NCBI GenBank assembly: GCA_014860745.1
Contig: JACZJC010000029.1
Location: 1-48,249, forward strand
Length of the DNA: 48,249 nt
Direction: 5' to 3'
Origin: Anaerolineales bacterium
GTDB lineage: Bacteria; Chloroflexota; Anaerolineae; Anaerolineales; Villigracilaceae
The notes below the pieces were generated by a model. The model had not been told where the DNA came from, ran no database searches, and worked only from the letters and a program-made list of their open reading frames with translations. Within the stretch, counting starts at the first letter, position 1. The number at the start of each line of letters is the position of its first letter. The translations under genes and the position numbers were made by a program. Below, in pieces: positions 10,186-17,618 of this stretch.

Positions 10186-11219
10186 TTGAAATTCTCCAGT
10201 AAAGTGACGATATTTGTGCCAAGCGCTTCGTTTGCGTACCCGCCTTCCATGACAATGGCAGCGGGCAAGTTTAAACCAGCGACCCTTTTTCCTATTTCAG
10301 CAATACCTCCGCGTGTGACATGGAATTTGCCGAGCGGGTCGCCATTGAAGATGTCCATACCGGCGGAGAGGACGAGATAGTTTGGGGAAAATTTCCGCAA
10401 CATTTCCAGAGCTTCGTCCAATGCGGATAAATATCCTTCATCGCCGGTGTCTTTTGGCAGAGGAAAATTTTTGTGATATCCAAGCCCGGCGCCCTCGCCG
10501 GTCTCATCGGCAAAGCCGATGTAATGCGGATATTCGTAATCCGGGTCGCCATGGATGGATATGGTCAACACGTCGTTCCGTTCGTAGAAAATATCCTGTG
10601 TGCCGTTGCCCGCGTGATAATCAATATCGAGGATGGCAACCCTGCCTTTTGAAGAAAGCCAGTTCGCCGCGACGGATGCGTTGTTGATGAAACAGTATCC
10701 TGCGGCGTAGTCTTTTCCCGCATGGTGACCGGGCGGGCGGCAAAGCGCAAAGGATGATTTGTGAAGGGTGAAGGATGAAGATGCGGCGGTCAGGGCACAG
10801 TTGGCGGAAGCAAGCGCGGCTTTATAAGTCCCATCCACAATGCAGGCGGATAAATCCATCAAGTAGTAGCCGCCGCGGCCGAGCAGCGAACTTGTCGGGC
10901 GGGCTTTGCGCCGCAATGCAAAGGTTGCCGGCAGGAAGGCATGCTGTTCCGGCGCGGCGGCCGCTTCGGGGTCGGAGGCCAGCCACTCGGTCCAGCAGGA
11001 GGCGAGGAAATTGATGTATTCGCGGTCATGCACAGCGAGGATCGGGTCGAGTCCAAAATCGGTCGGCTCAGCCAATTCCACCCAATCAGTTTTATTTAAC
11101 GCGGATAAAACTCTGTCCATCCGATCCGGATTTTCATAATAAGGCACGCGCTTTCCGCCGTCGAAAACCTCAAAAGGCGGATCGTGTTTGCGATGTTCTT
11201 CCGAATAAAAAATTTTCAT
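10182..11219 (-). CDS. histone-deacetylase-family amidohydrolase, acetylpolyamine amidohydrolase-like
   Basis: A 345-residue zinc deacetylase. The motifs RPPGHHAG (H165/H166 general base pair), YCFINNASVAA, DIDYHAGNGTQDIFYER (zinc ligands D200 and H202), SAGMDIFNGDP (D289) and MEGGY (Y328) are all present. The overall layout, including GDPDYEYPHYIGFADETGEGAG, fits acetylpolyamine amidohydrolases better than AcuC, so deacetylation of acetylated polyamines is a reasonable inference. Residues 147-159 are encoded by a micro-repeat and replace a poorly conserved stretch just before the HH motif. The start has no ribosome site, but a TAAAAT box lies 10-15 bases upstream, which suggests a near-leaderless mRNA. 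Confidence 0.88.
   Translation of the reverse strand: MKIFYSEEHRKHDPPFEVFDGGKRVPYYENPDRMDRVLSALNKTDWVELAEPTDFGLDPILAVHDREYINFLASCWTEWLASDPEAAAAPEQHAFLPATFALRRKARPTSSLLGRGGYYLMDLSACIVDGTYKAALASANCALTAASSSFTLHKSSFALCRPPGHHAGKDYAAGYCFINNASVAANWLSSKGRVAILDIDYHAGNGTQDIFYERNDVLTISIHGDPDYEYPHYIGFADETGEGAGLGYHKNFPLPKDTGDEGYLSALDEALEMLRKFSPNYLVLSAGMDIFNGDPLGKFHVTRGGIAEIGKRVAGLNLPAAIVMEGGYANEALGTNIVTLLENFK
10743..10781. repeat. GATGAAGGATGAA-type micro-repeat inside the deacetylase gene
   Basis: On the + strand this reads AAAGGATGATTTGTGAAGGG followed by TGAAGGATGAAG, a degenerate tandem repeat. It encodes SSSFTLHKSSFAL. The segment FxxHxSSFAL recurs in the cyclase at 38224-38283, from a similar repeat in the same frame. 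Confidence 0.6.
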
Positions 11220-11264
11220 GGTAAGACAATTTTACCCGCAAGCGTCTTGGATGTTGGAGGAATG

Positions 11265-11822
11265 ATGGAACTATTTGAAGCAATACATGGCAGACAAACA
11301 ATCAGCAAAGTGAAGCAGGACTTTGTGCCCCGCGAGATGATCGAGAAAATCTTAAGCGCCGCAGTACAGGCGCCGAACCATCATAAAGTGAGACCCTGGC
11401 GATTCGTGGTGTTGACAGGGGATGGGCGAAAAAAGTTGGGCGATGTGATGGCCGCCTCGTTTCTGGACCGTAATCCTGCCACACCGCCTGAAGGTTTGGA
11501 AAAGACCCGGTCATTACCGCTCCGCGCGCCCGTGGTCATCGCCGTTGGCGTGGATAAGCCTGCGGAGGCAAAGGTGATCGAGATCGAAAATATCTCGGCA
11601 GTTTCGGCAGCTGGTATGAATATTTTGCTGGCCGTCCGCGCACTTGGGCTTGGCGCCATCTGGCGGACAGGTGAATGGGCGCGCGATGCAAAGGTAAAAG
11701 AGTTTCTGGGTTTTGCGGCCGACCAGTATATCGTCGGGTTTATTTACATTGGTTATCCCGAAGTATTTCCCGAACCGTATGTGCGGCAGGGGTTTGAAGA
11801 CCGGGTGACGTGGATGGAGTGA
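11265..11822 (+). CDS. nitroreductase family protein
   Basis: A 185-residue FMN-dependent nitroreductase-fold protein. It starts ELFEAIHGRQTISKVKQDFV, the usual first helix and FMN-phosphate loop, followed by AAVQAPNHHKVRPWRFVVL. The glycine-rich ALGLGAIWRTGEW and the C-terminal YIVGFIYIGYPE are typical of the small YdjA-like group. It probably reduces nitro or quinone-type substrates with NAD(P)H; the substrate is unknown. Two adjacent ATGs occur at 11262 and 11265; the second has the better distance from GGAGG. It is divergent from the deacetylase, with about 45 bases between the two starts. Confidence 0.88.
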   Translation: MELFEAIHGRQTISKVKQDFVPREMIEKILSAAVQAPNHHKVRPWRFVVLTGDGRKKLGDVMAASFLDRNPATPPEGLEKTRSLPLRAPVVIAVGVDKPAEAKVIEIENISAVSAAGMNILLAVRALGLGAIWRTGEWARDAKVKEFLGFAADQYIVGFIYIGYPEVFPEPYVRQGFEDRVTWME

Positions 11823-11846
11823 TCCAAAACCTTTGGAGCGGAGTGT

Positions 11847-11880
11847 AACGGGCAGTGATGCAAAATTCACTGCCCGTTTT
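11847..11880. terminator. bidirectional terminator
   Basis: AACGGGCAGTGA (11847-11858) pairs perfectly with TCACTGCCCGTT (11867-11878) and is followed by TT. It lies between the convergent nitroreductase and DUF1684 genes. Confidence 0.88.
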
Positions 11881-12696
11881 TCATTCGTGGTATTTCAATT
11901 CTCCGGCTTCGATTTTTATCGGCAGGCGGTTCTCCCGCATTGGGATGGGGCAGGTCGCAAACGGTGTGTAGGCACATGGCCAATTTTCGGTCAGGTTGAA
12001 ATCGAGGATGATCTCGTTGCCTTCTGGAACAGGGAGGTAAAATCTTCGGCCGCCGCCATAGGTGGTTTCTTTGTTCGTTCCGTCCGTAAAGTTGAAGAGC
12101 AATTTGTCGCCGCTTTTTTCCGCTTCCAATGTGCATTCAATGCCGTTCAATGTAAATTGGGCTTGCCCTAAAAACGAGCTGTCGATTTCAGTACCGATGA
12201 TTTCCATCACTTTGATGGGTTTGGGTGGGTTGTAGCGGATGTATTTTGCCGCGATGCGGTATTCGGGTTTGACGGGGTAGTAATGAAAACCTGGAAAATT
12301 CTTTACGGCTTGAGATTCGCGGTCCCAGATACGCACCAACGGAACTCCGCCGCGGATGATGATCTTCATGGTCAGGGATCCGATTTCGATCATGTCAGAT
12401 TTTGAATCCTTGTCCGTGCGGAGGGGACAGTCATCGGGTGGATTTCCGTTGACGGTGACGCCGGCGTTGTCGTCGGCATGAAGGGTAACTAGTCCGTTTT
12501 TGAAATGGAAGGATCCGCAATTCGCGCCGGGGAAGGCGGGTAAAACGATCTTGTTTTGGCTGCTACTTCCAAATGAATTTTCGCCCTCTTCCAGCCAGAA
12601 TAGACCGGCCAGGTTAAGCCAATGCAACGGGTCGGAGGATGTTTTCCTATCCCTTTCCGCGCGGAGGTTGTGGATGTTATCTTCGTAGGATGCCAT
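11881..12696 (-). CDS. DUF1684 family protein
   Basis: A 271-residue protein matching the DUF1684 family: the N-terminal WLNLAGLFWLEEGENSFGSS and the C-terminal signature LDFNLTENWPCAYTPFATCP followed by NRLP are both recognisable, as is GGGRRFYLPVPEG. The family is widespread and its biochemical role is unknown. No signal peptide is present, so it is predicted to be cytoplasmic. AGGA lies upstream of the ATG. Confidence 0.85.
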   Translation of the reverse strand: MASYEDNIHNLRAERDRKTSSDPLHWLNLAGLFWLEEGENSFGSSSQNKIVLPAFPGANCGSFHFKNGLVTLHADDNAGVTVNGNPPDDCPLRTDKDSKSDMIEIGSLTMKIIIRGGVPLVRIWDRESQAVKNFPGFHYYPVKPEYRIAAKYIRYNPPKPIKVMEIIGTEIDSSFLGQAQFTLNGIECTLEAEKSGDKLLFNFTDGTNKETTYGGGRRFYLPVPEGNEIILDFNLTENWPCAYTPFATCPIPMRENRLPIKIEAGELKYHE

Positions 12697-12751
12697 TCGT
12701 TTTATTCCTAAATCTTCCGGGTAAATTATGATGCGATTTTACCCTTAAGAT

Positions 12752-12780
12752 TTGACAGCATCTGTGTTTTCCCGTATAAG
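12752..12780 (+). promoter_or_regulatory. sigma-70-type promoter
   Basis: TTGACA (12752-12757), a 17-base spacer, then TATAAG (12775-12780). The predicted start of transcription is near 12787, with GGAGG and the ATG of the small membrane protein just downstream. Confidence 0.8.
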
Positions 12781-12804
12781 TGGTGAAAAATATCTGGAGG
12801 CGGT

Positions 12805-12999
12805 ATGCTTGCTTTGCGAATGTTGTCTGAAGGCGGGGGCGGCCCCAATACGGAGCTGTTGTGGATGTTGTATGTTGGCATGGCCTTATTCTTCCTAGTG
12901 GTCATCGTTGGGTGGTGGACCAGCTTGAGAAAACCGGACCAGCCGGAGGTCCGGCACGAGGCGAAAAAGCCGTCCAGAAAACGTTCCGAGAAGGTGTAA
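12805..12999 (+). CDS. small single-pass membrane protein
   Basis: A 64-residue protein with one transmembrane helix (about residues 17-41, LLWMLYVGMALFFLVVIVGW) and a very basic cytoplasmic tail (KKPSRKRSEK). A near-consensus promoter and a GGAGG site make it a real gene. It lies upstream of the cytochrome c gene in the same direction, but about 150 bases separate them. The family is not recognised. Confidence 0.65.
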   Translation: MLALRMLSEGGGGPNTELLWMLYVGMALFFLVVIVGWWTSLRKPDQPEVRHEAKKPSRKRSEKV

Positions 13000-13146
13000 A
13001 ATCCCAGGCTTTTTATGGTGATTGTTTTGAAACTTAAGCGAATGAACCGGGTCGGTGTATTTGTAACTTAAGTCACTATATTAAATTTCGTAAAGTATTT
13101 ATAATACCACCCGCTATTCTAGATAAATACCAACTGGAGGTATCTA

Positions 13147-13548
13147 ATGAAGAAAGTGTTGTTTGTTATGTTCGTTCTCTCTGCGATGGTTCTGGCTGCC
13201 TGTGGCGGCGGCGGATCAAATGCAGTTGCTACGCTGGCTCCTGTGCCCGCTGAGTTTGCCGGTCAAACCAATCCTCTTGGAGCGGATGCTGCCGCGGCTG
13301 GCGCTGAGATTTTCAAGACCAATTGTGAATCCTGCCACGGTCCTCAAGGCCATGGTGATGGTCCTGCCGGTGCAGCGCTTGACCCGGCTCCGAAAAACCT
13401 TGCCGAACTTCAGGCCACCGCAGGCGATGATTATTTGTTCTGGCGGATTGCCACCGGTAAGGAAGGCACCTCCATGGTCGCATGGAAGGGTGTGCTGAAC
13501 GACGAGCAGATCTGGCAGGCGGTTTCATTTATCCGTACGCTCAAGTAA
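13147..13548 (+). CDS. lipoprotein c-type cytochrome
   Basis: A 133-residue exported monohaem cytochrome c. The signal peptide ends in a lipobox with C19 (VLAACG), so it is membrane-anchored. A Gly/Ala-rich linker leads to the haem motif CESCH (C60, C63, H64), and M110 in GTSMVAWKG is the likely distal ligand. The final helix is DEQIWQAVSFIRTLK. It probably carries electrons between membrane complexes. CTGGAGGT precedes the start. The 147-base upstream gap contains a TATAAT-like box (13100-13105) but no clear -35. A perfect hairpin follows. Confidence 0.9.
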   Translation: MKKVLFVMFVLSAMVLAACGGGGSNAVATLAPVPAEFAGQTNPLGADAAAAGAEIFKTNCESCHGPQGHGDGPAGAALDPAPKNLAELQATAGDDYLFWRIATGKEGTSMVAWKGVLNDEQIWQAVSFIRTLK

Positions 13549-13566
13549 TTTAGACTCAGAATCTTT

Positions 13567-13609
13567 AAACAAAAGGACATGCCGTTATTTGCGGCATGTC
13601 CTTTTGTTT
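13567..13609. terminator. perfect 18-bp bidirectional terminator
   Basis: AAACAAAAGGACATGCCG (13567-13584) pairs exactly with the arm at 13592-13609. It is A-rich on one side and T-rich on the other, and serves both the cytochrome gene and the convergent response regulator. Confidence 0.92.
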
Positions 13610-13624
13610 AACAAGAAGAATGAT

Positions 13625-13987
13625 TTAATGAAGGACTTCTTTGATCCGTTCAGCAAGTTCGTCGGGATGGAAGGGTTTGGTAATGTAGTCGTTCGCGCCG
13701 GCACCGAAAGCCACTGCCCGGCTGTCGCTGTCGTCGAGAGCGGTGACGATGATGATGGGTGTCTTTGCGAAATCCAGCGTTTGCCGCAGCATTCTGCAAA
13801 GTTTGAATCCGTCCGGTTGAGGCATCATCAGGTCCAGCAGGAAAAGATCGGGTTTTACGGAGCCGGCGATCTCGATTGCCTTCGAACTGTCGTTCACAGC
13901 GGTCGTGTCATATCCTTCGATTGCCAGTAGCTTTTGCAGCAGAGCCGTAACAAGGCTATCATCGTCCACAATCATGATTTTGGTCAT
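13625..13987 (-). CDS. single-domain response regulator (receiver only)
   Basis: A 120-residue receiver with DDD at residues 8-10, phospho-acceptor D52 in LLDLMMPQPDG, T82 in IVTALDD and K104 in ITKPFHPDEL. There is no output domain. The sequence is closer to the receivers of adaptor proteins such as DivK/PleD than to the one at 8991. The ATG at 13987 gives the normal N-terminus; a TTG further upstream in frame is unlikely. It stands alone between two terminators. Confidence 0.88.
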   Translation of the reverse strand: MTKIMIVDDDSLVTALLQKLLAIEGYDTTAVNDSSKAIEIAGSVKPDLFLLDLMMPQPDGFKLCRMLRQTLDFAKTPIIIVTALDDSDSRAVAFGAGANDYITKPFHPDELAERIKEVLH

Positions 13988-14110
13988 TGTGTTTCCGATC
14001 ACTCTTTCCTGTGTGATTTTTTCCAATCATACAATTAAAGAGGGGGTCTGGCAAGTTATAAAAGGGCGAACACCGGCCGGGAGATCCTCTGAAGCAAGCT
14101 GCCTGAATCA

Positions 14111-14149
14111 ATAAAGCCTCCGATTCCAATCAGGGAACGGAGGCTTTAT
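14111..14149 (-). terminator. terminator of the Ig-domain lipoprotein gene
   Basis: ATAAAGCCTCCG (14111-14122) pairs perfectly with CGGAGGCTTTAT (14138-14149). On the minus strand it follows the lipoprotein stop and ends in TTTATT. Confidence 0.8.
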
Positions 14150-14164
14150 GATCGAAAATGGATT

Positions 14165-14830
14165 TTATGGCGGTGTTGGGATTGAAGTGGGAGTCACAGT
14201 GCCGGTAGGGCCTGTGCCGGCGGCTCCACCGCTGACGATGATCTGGACGTAGACCTCATCGCCAAAAAATTGACCCGCCGCGGTGGACATGCGCCAGTTT
14301 CCACGCGCCGTCCCGGACGTGCTTGGAGCACTCATGGGAACGGATATCTCCGTATCAGTATTTGCGGGCACACTTTGAGGAACGGTGTAGGTCGCGCCGT
14401 TCATGGCATTTCCGCTGGTAAACGAAAATTTAAAGCCGGCATCCCATGCGCAGGTTCCGGTGTTCTTAACTTTCCATGTTTTTGTAAACGCCTGTCCCGG
14501 AGTCATCGTCGTATTGTCCTGTATGGTAACGTCGCTGACGTACGCCATTGCATAGCATGAGCTCGTCGGGTTGGCGGCAGGGATCGTTCCAAAGGGAGTC
14601 ACATTTGCAATGGTGGGCAGGGGGAGGGACGTGTTGGTCGGTGATGGAGTCTGTGTCGACGCGGCAAGAGCCGTTTGGGTTAATCCGCTTGCGAAGGTTG
14701 CCACGGCGAAGGTCTCAATCGCCTTTGGATCCATGGTAGGGGTGGCTTCCGCTTCGCTGCCTCCACACGCGCTGGCAAACAGACTCAAAACCGTCAAGGC
14801 GGTTATCATTGCAATTGTTTTTGCTTTCAT
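14165..14830 (-). CDS. lipoprotein with NBR1-type Ig-like domain
   Basis: A 221-residue lipoprotein: signal peptide with lipobox C22 (FASACG), a Thr/Pro linker (about residues 55-90), then one domain of about 100 residues. The pattern DVTIQDNTTMTPGQAFTKTW, KNTGTCAWDAGFKF, VPMSAPSTSGTARGNWRMS and FFGDEVYVQIIV matches the NBR1 (Next to BRCA1) central Ig-like domain found in bacterial surface lipoproteins, especially Chloroflexota. It may bind other envelope proteins or polymers. AAAGGAAA precedes the chosen ATG. A paralogue lies at 16257-16880. Confidence 0.8.
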   Translation of the reverse strand: MKAKTIAMITALTVLSLFASACGGSEAEATPTMDPKAIETFAVATFASGLTQTALAASTQTPSPTNTSLPLPTIANVTPFGTIPAANPTSSCYAMAYVSDVTIQDNTTMTPGQAFTKTWKVKNTGTCAWDAGFKFSFTSGNAMNGATYTVPQSVPANTDTEISVPMSAPSTSGTARGNWRMSTAAGQFFGDEVYVQIIVSGGAAGTGPTGTVTPTSIPTPP

Positions 14831-15013
14831 TCGATTTCCTTTCTTTTCTCCAAAAAAATCCCCTTGCTTTGGCAAGGGTCAGGGTTGTTATTTTACCAGC
14901 CTTAAAATGCGCTTCCCCTACGTTACCTGTACATCTGCCCTACTTTTCACGAATTTCTTAGCCTCAATTAATATTATCCTGCTCTTGCAAGAACAAAACC
15001 AATCGAGGAAAAT

Positions 15014-15100
15014 ATGAACCCATTAATAATTTTAGGAGTTGAGCCATTTCTGACTAGGATGCCTGCACACTACGATTCGAACCTTGCGCAACAGCACTAA
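15014..15100 (+). CDS. possible 28-residue small protein
   Basis: The gap of about 325 bases between the two divergent genes (14831-15155) contains one short frame with a good ribosome site (GAGGA, five bases from ATG). It encodes MNPLIILGVEPFLTRMPAHY and eight more residues. Nothing similar is recognised, and it could be chance. Nothing else is seen in this gap except a GC-rich hairpin near 14864-14882. Confidence 0.2.
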   Translation: MNPLIILGVEPFLTRMPAHYDSNLAQQH

Positions 15101-15155
15101 CAGATTGATAAAAAATGATGAATTTTCCTGCTCTTTTTGAATAATGGAGATCCGA

Positions 15156-15413
15156 ATGGCAAAACTAATTCCAGCCGCAGAGCGCCTCATCCGCGCCCGG
15201 CAATTGATCCAAAAAGCCCGCGACCTTCCCCTCCCCGTTGAGATGGGCAGGAATGACCTGTCCTATATAGCAGGTGTGCGGGATTTGCTGCGGATGGCAC
15301 GGGATATGATCAAGTTCATTTCCATGACTCCGAGCGCCACCGCAGAAGTGAAGGCGGAAGTGAGGCAAATCATGGAAGAGATCGAACAGGCCAACCGCGA
15401 AATTTTAGGTTGA
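15156..15413 (+). CDS. hypothetical helical protein
   Basis: An 85-residue, largely alpha-helical, charged protein (AAERLIRARQLIQKARDL, then a heptad-like C-terminal helix EVKAEVRQIMEEIEQANREI). GGAG lies five bases before the chosen ATG; the ATG four codons upstream overlaps that site and is not preferred. The family is not recognised. It is the first of three small same-strand genes. Confidence 0.65.
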   Translation: MAKLIPAAERLIRARQLIQKARDLPLPVEMGRNDLSYIAGVRDLLRMARDMIKFISMTPSATAEVKAEVRQIMEEIEQANREILG

Positions 15414-15500
15414 TTCCTACTATGGAATTCAAAAAGATGTAAAATTGAGGGAGAAACGATCCATTTTGATCTCTTGAATTCTTCAAAAGGAGTGTGTGCA

Positions 15501-15764
15501 ATGAAAAATCAAAAAATCCGAGAACTCCTTGACCAGCTGCAGGAGGAGTTGGATCGAATCGACTCCCAGGATGAAAAAGGGCGCCGCCTGCTGAATAACA
15601 TTTCCGCAGATATCAACAGCCTGCTGGAAGATTCGAATTATCGCCCGGATGAGCCCATCCTGCAGCGCTTGCAGGATACGATCGACCACTTCAAGGTCGA
15701 ACATCCCACCCTGACGATGGCCCTGTCCGAAATGCTCGCGATCCTAAGCAATGCGGGCATCTAA
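15501..15764 (+). CDS. DUF4404 family protein
   Basis: An 87-residue helical protein. The N-terminal IRELLDQLQEELDRIDSQDE and the C-terminal DTIDHFKVEHPTLTMALSEM with LAILSNAGI fit the DUF4404 pattern. Function unknown. AAAAGGAG is eight bases before the ATG. It is separated from the preceding gene by 87 bases, which contain a GTAAAAT box (about 15438) that could be its -10. Confidence 0.75.
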   Translation: MKNQKIRELLDQLQEELDRIDSQDEKGRRLLNNISADINSLLEDSNYRPDEPILQRLQDTIDHFKVEHPTLTMALSEMLAILSNAGI

Positions 15765-15806
15765 TCTAAAATTGTAATTATTTCTTATGATCGAGGAGAG
15801 GTAGAT

Positions 15807-16175
15807 ATGGAGAAAAAGGTATCATACATTTGGGCGCTGGGAGTTGGGTTACTGCTGGTCGTTTTGAACCTCCTCCTGTTCCTGTTCCGCTTTGGGGATA
15901 TGAACACTGAGGCTCCGCTCACCGATTATTTGGTCATTTTTTTGGCGGGGGGTGTGATCGGGGCTGCGCTGGTTTATTTCCTCCGTCGCAGCGAGACCAA
16001 ATCCATTTTTAATGCCACGCTGACCGCTTTTGTGATCGGCTTGCCGTTCGCGATGTTCGGCACGATGTTTGGCGGAATTGTGGGCTGGATCGGCATCCTG
16101 TTATTGGGCGTATCACCCGCTGTTTTTCTGATCGGGCTTGGATATTATCTCAGCCGGGCATTTGCAAGAAAATAA
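15807..16175 (+). CDS. small four-helix membrane protein
   Basis: A 122-residue integral membrane protein with four hydrophobic segments: residues about 8-27, 41-60, 72-92 and 93-117. The second half is glycine-rich (GTMFGGIVGWIGILLLG). GAGGAGAGGT precedes the start. Family not recognised. It closes the small-gene group and is followed by a strong terminator. Confidence 0.7.
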   Translation: MEKKVSYIWALGVGLLLVVLNLLLFLFRFGDMNTEAPLTDYLVIFLAGGVIGAALVYFLRRSETKSIFNATLTAFVIGLPFAMFGTMFGGIVGWIGILLLGVSPAVFLIGLGYYLSRAFARK

Positions 16176-16189
16176 TTCTTTGGATTAAG

Positions 16190-16237
16190 AGTACCGGACG
16201 AGAATTTGTAAATTGATGCGAATTCTCGTCCGGTACT
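16190..16237. terminator. 17-bp perfect hairpin, bidirectional terminator
   Basis: AGTACCGGACGAGAATT (16190-16206) pairs exactly with the arm at 16221-16237 and is followed by TTGTTTTTTC. It lies between convergent genes. Confidence 0.92.
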
Positions 16238-16256
16238 TTGTTTTTTCTCGCGCAGG

Positions 16257-16880
16257 TTATGGGGTATTGGTCGCTGCGGGGGTGGTGATATCACCCACGA
16301 CAATGTTGACGGACAATGTGTCCCCGAAAAAAAATCCGCTTTCATCCGCCATGCGCCATGAACTTTGAATCAAACCGCTCTGCCCGGTTGGAACAACAAG
16401 CTGCACAGATATTTCCCTTTTGGACCCGGTCTGAATTGCCTCGGTGAGGGTGACGGTATTCCCGCGCATGGCATCCCCGCCGAAGTGCTGGAAAGTAAAG
16501 CCCGGCTTCCACGCGCAGCCACCGGTATTTTGTACAAACCAGGTCTTGGTAAATACCTGGCCCGGCTTCATTTGGGTTCCGTCCGGGATGGTTACGTCAT
16601 TGATATAAAGCAGGTTGTAACAGGGATTGGAAGTTGGCGGGGTGACGAGTGTTACTGTGACAAGCAGCTCGGTGGCGGTGGGTAAAATTGGCAGCGTGGG
16701 GGAGGTTGTGGGTTCGGCGACCAGGGTCCCAGTCAGGGATGAGGCGTAGGTGGCAACCGCCTCGGTGCGGATGACATCCAGATCCGCAGTGTTTCCCTGC
16801 TCGTTGGAATTTGTCCCGCACGAAAAAAGAAGAATCAGCAAAATGCCAATTATCAGGATGGATATGAATTTGGTTCTCAT
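16257..16880 (-). CDS. lipoprotein with NBR1-type Ig-like domain (paralogue)
   Basis: 207 residues. Lipobox C21 (LLFSCG), a Thr/Pro linker, and the same Ig domain as the gene at 14165: DVTIPDGTQMKPGQVFTKTW, QNTGGCAWKPGFTFQHFGGD, SSWRMADESGFFFGDTLSVN. The shared order ATxASxLTxT before the linker also marks them as paralogues. There is no ribosome site, but TATACT ends exactly six bases before the ATG, predicting a leaderless mRNA. Confidence 0.8.
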   Translation of the reverse strand: MRTKFISILIIGILLILLFSCGTNSNEQGNTADLDVIRTEAVATYASSLTGTLVAEPTTSPTLPILPTATELLVTVTLVTPPTSNPCYNLLYINDVTIPDGTQMKPGQVFTKTWFVQNTGGCAWKPGFTFQHFGGDAMRGNTVTLTEAIQTGSKREISVQLVVPTGQSGLIQSSWRMADESGFFFGDTLSVNIVVGDITTPAATNTP

Positions 16881-16886
16881 TCGTTA

Positions 16887-16892
16887 AGTATA
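16887..16892 (-). promoter_or_regulatory. -10 element placed for leaderless transcription
   Basis: TATACT on the minus strand, with exactly six bases before the ATG of the lipoprotein gene, so the A of ATG would be +1. No strong -35. Confidence 0.5.
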
Positions 16893-16965
16893 CAACTTTA
16901 ATTTCGACTCGTTCATGTGTAATTTGTCTTTTCAAACTGCTCCCATGATAAAATACGAACCAATT

Positions 16966-17610
16966 ATGGCAAAGCATCTGGTTTTGGTGGCAGGGAACAT
17001 CGGTGCAGGCAAAACAACCTTGACCGAGCGGATGGGCGCTCGCCTTGGCTGGTGGACAGGATACGAATCTGTCGCCGACAACCCGTACCTTTCCGATTTT
17101 TATGGGGATATGCACGCCTGGTCTTTTCATTTACAGATATTTTTTTTGGGGCATCGTGCCGAACAATACCTGGAGGCATCCCGCGATTCGCGTTCCGCCA
17201 TCCTTGACCGCAGCATTTATGAAGATGCCCACATCTTTGCCCGCGCCTTGCACCACATGGGAAACCTCGGCGAACGGGATTACCTTGCGTACCGTAGATT
17301 GTTCGATGTGGTCGTGAACGGGCTGCCGCGCCCAGACCTGCTGATTTATTTGAAAGCGCCGGTGCCTGTTTTGATGGACCGCATCCGCAAACGCGCCAGA
17401 AACATGGAGACTGGCATAACGCCTGAATATCTTTCGCTTTTGGATTCCTTTTATGACGAATGGCTCGGCTCCTTCGATCTTTGTCCTGTTCTGACCATCC
17501 AGACAGACGACCATGATTATGTGAATCACCCAACCCACCTCGACCTGGTTGCCCAGCGCATACAGGATAAACTCGCCGGCAAAGAAGTGATGGACCTGAG
17601 TAAAAAGTAG
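16966..17610 (+). CDS. deoxynucleoside kinase family protein
   Basis: Phosphorylates deoxynucleosides in nucleotide salvage. The 214 residues contain the P-loop GNIGAGKT (10-17), the catalytic base E34 in GYESV, DRSIYED (81-87) and the arginine-rich LID RIRKRARNME (139-148). This is the deoxyadenosine/deoxyguanosine/deoxycytidine kinase group; base preference cannot be told. The start MAKHLVLVAG matches family N-termini. There is no ribosome site, and a TAAAAT box at 16949-16954 would give a five-base leader. Only eight bases separate its stop from the next gene, implying one operon. Confidence 0.9.
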   Translation: MAKHLVLVAGNIGAGKTTLTERMGARLGWWTGYESVADNPYLSDFYGDMHAWSFHLQIFFLGHRAEQYLEASRDSRSAILDRSIYEDAHIFARALHHMGNLGERDYLAYRRLFDVVVNGLPRPDLLIYLKAPVPVLMDRIRKRARNMETGITPEYLSLLDSFYDEWLGSFDLCPVLTIQTDDHDYVNHPTHLDLVAQRIQDKLAGKEVMDLSKK

Positions 17611-17618
17611 ACTGTGAT

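Noticed and set aside
13988-14026. Upstream TTG start for the response regulator
   Set aside because: The ATG at 13987 gives the normal receiver N-terminus; the 13 extra residues have no family counterpart.
14571-15017. 148-codon plus-strand frame
   Set aside because: Runs antisense through the lipoprotein coding region and its promoter region; no ribosome site and no recognisable protein.
15070-15100. GATTCGAACC, which looks like the T-loop of a tRNA on the minus strand
   Set aside because: The flanking bases do not form the T-stem or an acceptor stem, and no anticodon or D-arm can be drawn around it.
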